Made by a program: the position numbers and the translations under genes. Shown here in pieces: positions 1-6,631 of a stretch of DNA of 11,723 nt. Within the stretch, counting starts at the first letter, position 1, and each line of letters begins with the position of its first letter. The DNA is from Dehalococcoidia bacterium (GTDB lineage: Bacteria; Chloroflexota; Dehalococcoidia; Dehalococcoidales; UBA5760). The notes beneath the pieces were generated by a model. The model worked only from the letters and a program-made list of their open reading frames with translations, was not told the origin of the DNA and did not search any database. The stretch lies in assembly GCA_030639215.1 (NCBI GenBank), contig DAOWDD010000006.1:1-11723 (forward strand). Direction: 5' to 3'.

Positions 1-2366
1 AATTCGCGCAGAGCCTCCAAACGATACGATGACACTTTAGCCGCGAGTACGTTGACTCCGTTAACCACAGCTACCTGACTTCGCAAAGACACCGTTACCT
101 GCCGAGACAGCTCCCGCTCCAGAGTCAAAACCCGCCGATGCTCCGTTTCCAATTCGCCAGACAAAATAGCTACCCTGTCCTGAACTTCACCCGCTGTCGT
201 CCCCAGAGACTCAGCAATCCTATCTAAACTGAAAAATCGCCGGTTAACAAATTCTTCAGCCCCCCTACCGGTAACAGCTTCAATGCGCCGCAAGCCAGCG
301 CCGACGCTACTCTCACCAACAATTTGAAAGAAGCCTATCTCACCGGTTGAACTGACATGAGTACCACCGCAGAGCTCTGCGCTGACAGCGGCTTCCCCTA
401 TCTTCACCACACGAACTATATCACCATACTTTTCATCGAATAAAGCTATCACACCTTCCTCAATCGCTCTTGCATACGGAGTTTCTTCACTATACACCCC
501 CAGGTTTTGGCGAATTTTATCGTTGACAATATGGCTTGCCTTATGTATTTCCTCTCTTGTCAGTGCCGCCAAATGAGAAAAGTCAAATCTAAGCCGCTCC
601 GGGGTTACCAGCGAACCTCTTTGCTGGACATGCTCGCCCACTACCTGACGCAGAGCCAATTGGAGTAAATGGGTTGCCGTATGATTACGAGCAATATCAA
701 GCCGCCGTTGTCCATCCACTATCGCCTCAACAATATCACCAGCGGTTAAATTCCCCTCACTGACATATCCATGGTGTATCGTGGCATCTTGTGAACTACG
801 AGCAGTATCGGTGACAGAAAATCTGCCCGATGGGCTAATCAACTCACCGGTATCACCCACCTGCCCCCCCATTTCTCCATAGAAAGGAGTGGCCTCTAGA
901 ACAATGCTTGCCTCCTTCCCCTCTTCTACTGTTTCAACAGACCTGTTCTCAATCATTAGATAAACTATAGCCGATTTATGCTTAAGGTCGCCATAACCGA
1001 CAAAGGCGGTCTTCTGAACCTCATGCCGCATATCCAGTTTACCCGGTACATTCAGAACCCTGGCAAACTTATGGGCAGCACGGGCCTTCTCCCGCTGCTT
1101 TGCCATTTCCCTTTCAAAACCCGCTAAATCCATAGACAAACCTGACCTGGATACAACTTCTTTAGTTAGCTCTATCGGAAAGCCGTAGGTATCGTATAGC
1201 TTAAATGCCTGTTTGCCCGGGATTATCTTTACCCCCTTACCGGTTGCCTCTTCAATGATTTCATCTAATAATCCCAAGCCGGTACTGAGCGTCTCGTTAA
1301 ACCTTGCCTCTTCACTCTCGATCACCCTGATAATAAAGTCTTCTCGCTGCACTATTTCTGGATAGATATGGCCCATCATCCGAATAGTAGCTTTAGCCAC
1401 TTCAGCCAGAAATGGCTTATCCCTGGCTAATCTTCGGCTAAACATTGCGGCACGCCGTAACAGCCGTCGCAGTACATAACCCCGGCCCTCATTAGCAGGA
1501 ATTACTCCATCACCAATCAGAAAGGCGACTGCCCGGCCATGCTCAACTACCACCCGCATCGCATTAGCAGTTTCTTCATCAGAGCCATATTTCTTTTCTG
1601 CCAGTTCAGATACACACTCCAGTAAAGGCATAAAGAGGTCAGTTTCATAGACGGAAGCTCTACCCTGCATTATCGCAGTCACTCTCTCCAAACCCATCCC
1701 GGTATCAATATTGGGTTTGGGTAGTAAAGCGCGGTGTCCATCCTCGTGCTGGTTGTACTGGGTAAACACCAGGTTCCAAATCTCGGAAAAGCGCCCACAA
1801 CTACAGCCGGGACCACAGGAAGACTTCCCACAGCCAACCTCCTCGCCGAGGTCATAGTGAATCTCGCTGCAGGGTCCGCAGGGTCCGGAATTACCGGGCG
1901 GTCCCCAGAAATTCTCCTCTTCACCAAACCGCAATATTCTTCCCTTTGGAACGCCCTGCTTCCGCCAGTAGCCAAAAGCCTCGTCATCATCAAGAAAGAT
2001 GCCTATCCATAGTCGCGATGGAGGTAGCCCCAAATCCCGGGTAACAAATTCCCACGCCCAGCTAATAGCTTCCTGCTTAAAGTAGTCCCCGATACTGAAG
2101 TTACCCAGCATCTCAAAGAAGGTAAGGTGAATCAAGTCGCCTACTGATTCAATATCAGTAGTCCGAAAGCACTTCTGGCATGAAACTAAGCGGGGATTAG
2201 TCGGCTGCTTCTCACCTAAATAGTAAGGCTGAAACTGCACCATACCAGCACTGGTAAATAGCAAAGTGGGGTCGCCCTGGGGTATTAAAGAGTCGCTGGG
2301 GATGATGTCATGCCCCTTCTCTTCAAAGAATTTCAAATATGCCGACCGAACTTCATCACCTGTCAT
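1..2366 (-). CDS. alaS: Alanyl-tRNA synthetase, C-terminus cut off by window edge
   Basis: Charges tRNA-Ala with alanine in the cytoplasm and edits mischarged Ser/Gly-tRNA. About 788 codons are visible and the frame runs off the left edge; family members are usually about 870-880 residues, so only the end of the C-terminal (DHHA1/C-Ala) region is missing. The N-terminal class II core is present, with FTSAGMVQF near residue 32 and motif 3 GMGLERV near residue 222. The editing domain carries the zinc ligands HTATH (His562, His566) and CGGTH (Cys666, His670). A Cys-rich insertion (CGKSSCGPGCSC) sits before the FSEIWNLVF stretch of the core. The start is the ATG at 2366, preceded on the minus strand by an AGAGG ribosome site 7 bases away. 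It is read away from galU and has its own promoter. The identity is certain; the missing tail lies outside the window. Confidence 0.98.
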   Translation of the reverse strand, partial: MTGDEVRSAYLKFFEEKGHDIIPSDSLIPQGDPTLLFTSAGMVQFQPYYLGEKQPTNPRLVSCQKCFRTTDIESVGDLIHLTFFEMLGNFSIGDYFKQEAISWAWEFVTRDLGLPPSRLWIGIFLDDDEAFGYWRKQGVPKGRILRFGEEENFWGPPGNSGPCGPCSEIHYDLGEEVGCGKSSCGPGCSCGRFSEIWNLVFTQYNQHEDGHRALLPKPNIDTGMGLERVTAIMQGRASVYETDLFMPLLECVSELAEKKYGSDEETANAMRVVVEHGRAVAFLIGDGVIPANEGRGYVLRRLLRRAAMFSRRLARDKPFLAEVAKATIRMMGHIYPEIVQREDFIIRVIESEEARFNETLSTGLGLLDEIIEEATGKGVKIIPGKQAFKLYDTYGFPIELTKEVVSRSGLSMDLAGFEREMAKQREKARAAHKFARVLNVPGKLDMRHEVQKTAFVGYGDLKHKSAIVYLMIENRSVETVEEGKEASIVLEATPFYGEMGGQVGDTGELISPSGRFSVTDTARSSQDATIHHGYVSEGNLTAGDIVEAIVDGQRRLDIARNHTATHLLQLALRQVVGEHVQQRGSLVTPERLRFDFSHLAALTREEIHKASHIVNDKIRQNLGVYSEETPYARAIEEGVIALFDEKYGDIVRVVKIGEAAVSAELCGGTHVSSTGEIGFFQIVGESSVGAGLRRIEAVTGRGAEEFVNRRFFSLDRIAESLGTTAGEVQDRVAILSGELETEHRRVLTLERELSRQVTVSLRSQVAVVNGVNVLAAKVSSYRLEALRE

Positions 2367-2402
2367 CTACTAACCTCTAGCTAAGAATAACTACTATGTA
2401 CG

Positions 2403-2431
2403 ATTTTAGTGCAAGCTATACTAGCTGTCAA
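2403..2431 (-). promoter_or_regulatory. Sigma70-type promoter for alaS
   Basis: On the minus strand a perfect TTGACA (2426-2431) is followed by a 17-base spacer and TAAAAT (2403-2408), one mismatch from the -10 consensus. The predicted transcript start near 2396 gives a leader of about 30 bases before the alaS ATG. No T-box-like leader fits in that space. This is the best promoter match in the window. Confidence 0.7.
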
Positions 2432-2488
2432 TGAAGAGCGGTCTATCGAGATAGAACAAGGCGGATGGAATGGACAGCCTCAATATCC

Positions 2489-3349
2489 CTAGAGCAGCCT
2501 ACGTAAATACTGCCTTAGCCCCGGCCCGATATCAGGGTCCTTTAGTGCCAGGGCTATCGTCGCCTCGAGCCAACCGGAAGGGGTTCCGGTATCATAGCGT
2601 ACTCCCTCGAATTCGCAGGCACTTATCACCTGCTGTTTGAGTAACCGCTGCAGGGCATCGGTGAGCTGAATTTCCTTAATTCTACCAGGCGGTGTAGCCG
2701 CAAGAGCATCAAATATCTCAGGCACAAGGATATACCTGCCCACTATGCCTAAGTCAGACGGCGCTTCTTGCGGTTCTGGCTTCTCCGCCAGGCTCAGGAC
2801 CTGGTACAAACGATGTGAAATCTCCTTTGGCTCGATAATGCCATACTTTACCGTATCCTGGGGACTCACTCGCTCAACAGCAATGACGCTGGTCCCTCGC
2901 TGCTCGTAAACCTCTATCATCTGTTTTAGGGCCGGCACCCGGCTATCGATGATATCATCGGGGAGCAGAACGGCAAACGGTTCGTCAGCAATAATATCCC
3001 TGGCGATGAGGACAGCATGCCCGAGACCCAGCTGCTCCTTCTGCCTGATGTAGCAGATATTAACCAGGTTAGATAGCCTGCGCATCTCCTGAAGCAGCTC
3101 GGTCTCCCCTTTCTGCTCCAGAACATATTCCAACTCAAAAGAGCGGTCAAAGTAATCCTCTATGGCATGCTTACCCATAGCCGTTATCAAAATAACTTGC
3201 TCAATACCAGAATTGATTGCCTCTTCCACGGCATACTGGATTAGCGGCCTATTGACCAGTGGTAACATCTCCTTCGGCTGTGACCTGGTTACAGGCAAGA
3301 ATCTTGTGCCCCAACCGGCAGCCGTAATAATTGCCTTACGAACCTTCAC
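2489..3349 (-). CDS. galU: UTP--glucose-1-phosphate uridylyltransferase
   Basis: Makes UDP-glucose from UTP and glucose-1-phosphate in the cytoplasm. At 286 residues it has normal family length. The nucleotide-binding signature reads GWGTRFLP (12-19) followed by QPKEMLP with Lys26. The metal-binding acidic pair is in LLPDDII (Asp131, Asp132), followed by AEKP (188-191), KEIQLTDA (225-232) and YDTGTPSGW (252-260), all as in GalU. The start is GTG at 3349, supported by a GGAGG ribosome site at 3356-3360 with a 6-base spacer. The gene begins 11 bases after the stop of the ROK kinase remnant, so the two are probably cotranscribed. UDP-glucose is the donor for the trehalose-6-phosphate synthase encoded about 1.2 kb away, which suggests a shared role. 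The Trp in GWG, where Leu is more usual, is a small variation. Confidence 0.96.
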   Translation of the reverse strand: MKVRKAIITAAGWGTRFLPVTRSQPKEMLPLVNRPLIQYAVEEAINSGIEQVILITAMGKHAIEDYFDRSFELEYVLEQKGETELLQEMRRLSNLVNICYIRQKEQLGLGHAVLIARDIIADEPFAVLLPDDIIDSRVPALKQMIEVYEQRGTSVIAVERVSPQDTVKYGIIEPKEISHRLYQVLSLAEKPEPQEAPSDLGIVGRYILVPEIFDALAATPPGRIKEIQLTDALQRLLKQQVISACEFEGVRYDTGTPSGWLEATIALALKDPDIGPGLRQYLRRLL

Positions 3350-3360
3350 CTTGTTCCTCC

Positions 3361-3588
3361 TTATTCTGACTCTTGCTGAAGGGCAAAAATGGCAGCACCA
3401 AGTACCCCGGCATCACTGTCAAGCTGGCTAGAAACTATCGGCACTGCCTCAGCACCATCATCAGCCAGGGTAGGACAGTATTCTCTAGCCAGTATCTCGC
3501 ATCTAGCGGAAACGATACCGGCAGCTATTTTAGTGCCACCCAAATCCACAGCTATAACCGGTAGGCTGCACCCATCGACTTTCATCAT
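3361..3588 (-). pseudogene. ROK-family sugar kinase (glucokinase-like) remnant, internally deleted
   Basis: This short frame joins the two ends of a ROK kinase. The N-terminal part has VIAVDLGGTKIAAGIV, the ROK phosphate-binding motif, followed by an EILAREYCPTLADDGAEAV stretch typical of residues about 25-45. The C-terminal part, SDAGVLGAAIFAL, matches the last helix of ROK glucokinases. ROK enzymes are about 300-320 residues, while this frame has 75 codons from ATG 3588 (84 from ATG 3615). The ExGH region, the catalytic Asp and the zinc cysteine cluster are therefore all missing. The join falls near 3440-3450 and stays in frame, so a small protein could still be made. It cannot be an active kinase. 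It lies just ahead of galU, probably on the same transcript. ATG 3588 is preferred because a candidate promoter ends just upstream of it. An assembly collapse is the main alternative to true decay. Confidence 0.75.
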
Positions 3589-3598
3589 CTTGAATACC

Positions 3599-3627
3599 AC
3601 TTTATCCCATCTCAAACAATTTGTCGA
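3599..3627 (-). promoter_or_regulatory. Candidate promoter for the ROK remnant and galU
   Basis: On the minus strand TCGACA (3622-3627), 17 bases, then TAAAGT (3599-3604). The predicted start is only a few bases before the ATGATG pair at 3588/3585, implying a very short or absent leader. If real, it would leave the ROK remnant's promoter intact to drive galU. The match is moderate. Confidence 0.35.
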
Positions 3628-3695
3628 GACTGGTTTCGATACAGCAAGTTAGTGTAATATCCTATCCAGTCAAATCCGCTTCCCCTCTTCTAATG

Positions 3696-3725
3696 TTGAC
3701 TCAATAACTCATCCCCTGCTAAATT
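3696..3725 (+). promoter_or_regulatory. Candidate promoter for otsB, possibly leaderless
   Basis: TTGACT (3696-3701), an 18-base spacer, then TAAATT (3720-3725). The expected transcript start falls at or next to the A of the otsB ATG at 3732. No Shine-Dalgarno sequence is visible before that ATG (AAATTTAACCT), which agrees with a leaderless message. Confidence 0.4.
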
Positions 3726-3731
3726 TAACCT

Positions 3732-4541
3732 ATGTCGGATGCGTTTAACCACCTAAAACCTATTCAAGAAATTCTCGAACGAGTCCCCTTCGGGCTTATT
3801 ACCGATGTTGATGGTACGATTAGTAAGACCGCCCCCACCCCACAGCAGGCCAGGGTCTCTCCACTATGCCAACATTACCTCCTCAAACTCTCCAGTCATC
3901 TAGCCCTGGTAGCTGCTATCTCGGGAAGGCCGGCAAGTCAAGCTAAAGAAATGGTAGGAATTGACAGCATGGTCTACATCGGCAACCACGGACTGGAGCG
4001 CTGGAGAGGGGGTAAAACCGAGTTCCCGGATAGTACCCATGATTATTCCAGGGTAATCAAACCCGTGATCAAGGAATTAACCTCACTGCTCTCCTCGGAG
4101 GGTATCAGCATTGAAGACAAGGGGGTAACGGCTACTATTCACTACCGCCTCTCACCTGAACCGCAACTGGCGGAGAGAAAAATCTTAAACGCCCTGAATG
4201 CCTCAACCTGGGCCAAAAGCTTAAGGGTTATCCGCGGGAAAATGTCTTTCAACCTGCTACCCCCGATAGAGGCTGACAAAGGCACCGCGACAATGGACTT
4301 AATAAGGGAGTATAACCTGCAGGGGGGCATATACCTGGGCGATGACTACACGGATATTGATGCCTTCAGGGCAATACACACCGCCTGCCGTGACCGGAAT
4401 TTTCAGGGACTTGCCATCGGCATCATCAGCTCAGAGACGCCGGAAAAGCTGGGAACGGAAGCAGATTTTACTCTGAACGGGGTAGGTGATGTCGAGCGCT
4501 TCCTCAAGTGGATGACTGAGAGCGCCCTTCAATCAAGCTGA
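3732..4541 (+). CDS. otsB: Trehalose-6-phosphate phosphatase (HAD-IIB)
   Basis: Removes phosphate from trehalose-6-phosphate to give trehalose in the cytoplasm. It has 269 residues, normal for OtsB. HAD motif I is DVDGT (Asp25 nucleophile, Asp27 acid/base), motif II is AISGRP with Ser64, the family NHGLE is at 85-89, motif III Lys183 lies in ADKGTAT, and motif IV is GDDYTDIDAF (203-212) with magnesium-binding aspartates. The ATG at 3732 has no visible ribosome site, but a promoter directly abutting it suggests leaderless translation. The gene is divergent from the ROK remnant and galU, and convergent with otsA, which it overlaps by 38 bp at the 3' end. Synthase and phosphatase on opposite strands is uncommon because they are usually cotranscribed. 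The substrate is inferred from family and from the neighbouring OtsA. Confidence 0.93.
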   Translation: MSDAFNHLKPIQEILERVPFGLITDVDGTISKTAPTPQQARVSPLCQHYLLKLSSHLALVAAISGRPASQAKEMVGIDSMVYIGNHGLERWRGGKTEFPDSTHDYSRVIKPVIKELTSLLSSEGISIEDKGVTATIHYRLSPEPQLAERKILNALNASTWAKSLRVIRGKMSFNLLPPIEADKGTATMDLIREYNLQGGIYLGDDYTDIDAFRAIHTACRDRNFQGLAIGIISSETPEKLGTEADFTLNGVGDVERFLKWMTESALQSS

Positions 4542-6042
4542 CCGCATCCTCCAACAGACACAAGAGCCAATGAGTGATATCCTCTTCTTCAATTGACTTC
4601 TTCAGCGCACCAGCGCGCCTTTTTCTCTCCCCCGGCGGCATCATCAGCGCCTCATAAAGAGCCTCCGTTGTCCCCTCCAGGTCAGCCGGCGCCATCGTTA
4701 GAGCATAAGCACCCAACTGCTCACAAGCACCAACCGTCTCAGAAAGCACCAGGACGCCATCACGGTTGTTGACCGTGGGACCTTCCTTGGCCACCAGATT
4801 CATACCATCAATAACCGCATTAACCAGAAGAACATCATAAAGCCGCATGCCGGCCAGAGCCTGGATATAGTTATTTTCATAGAAGAAATCGATAGGATAC
4901 CACTCCTGAGTCGCGTACTTACTATTTATCGCCTCTATTAACTGGGTAGTCTCCTCCATATACCGCCGATATAGCCTCAAGTGGGTCCGGGTGGGCACCA
5001 GAAAGGCGATAAATTTGACCTGCCCTCGAAACTGGGGGTAACGCTCCAGCAATTTATCAAAGGCTTTGAAACCACGAATGATATTCTTACTGGGCTCAGC
5101 CCTATCAACGCGAACTATGGTATGCTCACCGCAAAGACTGCTCAGTTTCTGCTCATATTCCTGTAATCTGGTCGTGGAAAGCAGGTTCTTGATACCAGCG
5201 ACATCAATTGATATCGGGTATGCCTTAACCTGGGTGAGATGTCCCTCTACCTGAACAGTATGTCGGGTATAGTCCACCTCAGCCCCGTCAATGGATGATT
5301 CGCAACAGTGGATAAAATTGTGCACGTCCCGAGCCGTCTGCAGGCCGACGATATCCGCAGCACATAAACCCTGGAAAATCGCCTGCCGCATATAACCCGG
5401 CAACAACTTCCAGTAGCATGCTGACGGCCAGGGAATATGAGTAAAGTGCTGTATCACCAGATCCGGCATCTGCCGCCGCAGGTAAGCACCGACCAAGTAG
5501 AGATGATAGTCGTTAAGTATTACTATCGGGGGTGACGTACTTCTCATCGCCTCGTCAATAATTGCCCTGGCGAAGGCCTGATTCACTTCAACATAACCCC
5601 TCTCCCAGGCATCATGAACAGCGATATCGATATTGGGTGTAGTAGGTGTGTTCCACATGTAGTGCTGCAGGAACCAGAGCAAGGGGTTACAAATAACGCT
5701 ATAGTATTTATGGTATGTACTTCTGGGGCAAAATACGAAACGGAGATGTAGTCTGTCACCTTTTATCGGTGCCTTAAAACGTTTGCCCTGCGCCTTCTGC
5801 GCTATCTCCCTATCCCCCCGTCCCATAGCGCTGACAATCCAGTCAAGCTCGACATACCTGCCGAGACTACTAAGAGCAGTAACCACCCCACCACTGCCAC
5901 GGCGTGAGTGAAGCTGGCCTTCTTCCGTAAAGTAGTACTCGATAGGTCCACGGTTACTAGCCAGAATGATTCGCCTGCCGGATAACCTCCGGCTACATAA
6001 CTCATTGAGCCGGGTATCTCTACCCTCTTGGCCCATTTCCAC
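4504..6042 (-). CDS. otsA: Alpha,alpha-trehalose-phosphate synthase (GT20 family)
   Basis: Transfers glucose from UDP-glucose to glucose-6-phosphate, giving trehalose-6-phosphate. It has 512 residues. The N-terminal Rossmann domain shows LASNRGPIEY (27-36) and the phosphate-binding RRGSGGVVTAL (47-57), then NDYHL (177-181) and HFTHIPWP (199-206). The C-terminal domain shows RVDRAEPSKN (311-320), with Arg314 and Lys319 at the places of the UDP-phosphate contacts of E. coli OtsA, and DGMNLVAKE (412-420) with the donor-ribose Glu. The segment after the Arg is AEPSKN rather than the classical LDYSKG, marking a diverged GT20 subgroup. A different phosphorylated acceptor, as in glucosylglycerol-phosphate synthases, therefore cannot be excluded. 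The neighbouring otsB and galU favour trehalose. The start is GTG at 6042 behind a GGAAGGGGGG run; ATG at 6036 is an alternative two codons later. The 3' end overlaps otsB antisense. Confidence 0.9.
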   Translation of the reverse strand: MEMGQEGRDTRLNELCSRRLSGRRIILASNRGPIEYYFTEEGQLHSRRGSGGVVTALSSLGRYVELDWIVSAMGRGDREIAQKAQGKRFKAPIKGDRLHLRFVFCPRSTYHKYYSVICNPLLWFLQHYMWNTPTTPNIDIAVHDAWERGYVEVNQAFARAIIDEAMRSTSPPIVILNDYHLYLVGAYLRRQMPDLVIQHFTHIPWPSACYWKLLPGYMRQAIFQGLCAADIVGLQTARDVHNFIHCCESSIDGAEVDYTRHTVQVEGHLTQVKAYPISIDVAGIKNLLSTTRLQEYEQKLSSLCGEHTIVRVDRAEPSKNIIRGFKAFDKLLERYPQFRGQVKFIAFLVPTRTHLRLYRRYMEETTQLIEAINSKYATQEWYPIDFFYENNYIQALAGMRLYDVLLVNAVIDGMNLVAKEGPTVNNRDGVLVLSETVGACEQLGAYALTMAPADLEGTTEALYEALMMPPGERKRRAGALKKSIEEEDITHWLLCLLEDAVSLIEGRSQSST

Positions 6043-6112
6043 TCTGCCCCCCTTCCTGCTAAGAACGCATAATTCGGAGGCATTTATTCTATGTCCTCGA
6101 GAAACTAGTCGA

Positions 6113-6142
6113 ACTGTAGCACCCCGATAGCAAGCCTGTCAA
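6113..6142 (-). promoter_or_regulatory. Candidate promoter for otsA
   Basis: On the minus strand a perfect TTGACA (6137-6142), an 18-base spacer and TACAGT (6113-6118). The predicted leader is about 64 bases. Its -35 box lies back to back with that of the arsR promoter, 9 bases apart. Confidence 0.45.
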
Positions 6143-6151
6143 TACAATCGC

Positions 6152-6180
6152 TTGACAAAGCCCCGAAAATGGCTTAACCT
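6152..6180 (+). promoter_or_regulatory. Candidate promoter for the arsR operon
   Basis: A perfect TTGACA (6152-6157), a 17-base spacer and TAACCT (6175-6180). The predicted transcript start near 6187 lies inside the palindromic operator just downstream, as expected for a promoter repressed by an ArsR dimer. Confidence 0.5.
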
Positions 6181-6184
6181 ATAA

Positions 6185-6199
6185 GCATATATGCGCATA
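6185..6199 (+). promoter_or_regulatory. Probable ArsR operator
   Basis: Two overlapping perfect 10-bp palindromes, GCATATATGC (6185-6194) and TATGCGCATA (6190-6199), lie directly after the arsR -10 region and about 12 bases before the arsR ATG. AT-rich ATAT/ATGC dyads over the start of their own promoter are typical of ArsR/SmtB operators. The core ATGCGCATA recurs ahead of the permease gene. Confidence 0.55.
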
Positions 6200-6210
6200 C
6201 AGGATGAAAA

Positions 6211-6570
6211 ATGCATAGCCTGATGAAAGCACTAAAAGCACTGTCTGATGAAACCAGACTCAGGATACTAAACCTGCTGCTGGAGAGGGAGTGCTGTGTC
6301 TGCGAGGTCATGCAGGCACTCAACGTATCCCAGACGCGGGCTTCACGTAATTTAGGTATCTTATACGATGCCGGTTTTCTTAAGCTGAGGAAAGAAGGAC
6401 TATGGTCACTATACTCAATAGACAGAGATGGCATGCCAGAATATTTCACCTACCTGCTCGAAGCGGCAAAGAAGGCGCTTAAGGACAACAGACTGGCCAT
6501 CCAGGACAGTGAGCGCCTGATGAAGGCTGAGCGTGTTGGCCCTGGCCGTGTTAGGCGGTTAAGACAGTAA
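6211..6570 (+). CDS. arsR: ArsR-family metalloid-responsive repressor
   Basis: A 119-residue ArsR/SmtB winged-helix repressor. It would bind its operator as a dimer and leave DNA when arsenite or a similar thiophilic ion binds. The N-terminal ALKALSDETRLRILNLL (7-23) is the family's first helices. ECCVCEV (27-33) lies in helix 3 and corresponds to the ELCVCDL arsenite site of plasmid R773-type ArsR, with Cys29 and Cys31 as the CxC pair and an additional Cys28. The recognition helix is NVSQTRASRNLGIL (38-51), and the wing is FLKLRKEGLWSLYSID (56-71). The C-terminal tail ends in a basic stretch (GPGRVRRLRQ). The ATG at 6211 follows CAGGA with a suitable spacer; the ATG at 6223 is a weaker alternative. 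It is the first gene of the operon. The CVC motif favours As(III)/Sb(III) or trivalent organoarsenicals, but the inducer is inferred. Confidence 0.92.
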   Translation: MHSLMKALKALSDETRLRILNLLLERECCVCEVMQALNVSQTRASRNLGILYDAGFLKLRKEGLWSLYSIDRDGMPEYFTYLLEAAKKALKDNRLAIQDSERLMKAERVGPGRVRRLRQ

Positions 6571-6601
6571 CATTCTTTTTTTGCCTTAACTTGATGCGTT
6601 A

Positions 6602-6610
6602 ATGCGCATA
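6602..6610 (+). promoter_or_regulatory. Second copy of the operator-like sequence, before the permease gene
   Basis: ATGCGCATA here is identical to 6191-6199. The similarity is wider: both copies have CTTAAC, then 11 or 12 bases, then ATGCGCATA, one pyrimidine, and AGG. It lies between arsR and the permease gene, 22 bases before the permease ATG. It could be a second ArsR site controlling the structural genes. No convincing separate promoter was found here. Confidence 0.4.
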
Positions 6611-6631
6611 TAGGGAAGGAGACCTGAAGGG

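Noticed and set aside
1679..2012. Open frames of about 90-100 codons on both strands inside alaS
   Set aside because: They lie fully within the alaS frame, which shows continuous conserved synthetase sequence, and they have no recognisable domains.
2442..2455. Small inverted repeat TCTAT-CGAG-ATAGA between galU and alaS as a galU terminator
   Set aside because: The stem is only 5 AT-rich pairs with no T-tract on the minus strand, so it is too weak to call.
3162..3652. Plus-strand frames over the start of galU and the ROK remnant
   Set aside because: They are antisense to recognisable galU and ROK sequence, with no ribosome sites or domain-like content.
6571..6631. T-rich run after arsR as an intrinsic terminator
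   Set aside because: Seven or eight T residues are present near 6575-6582, but no convincing GC-rich stem precedes them, and downstream genes appear to belong to the same unit.
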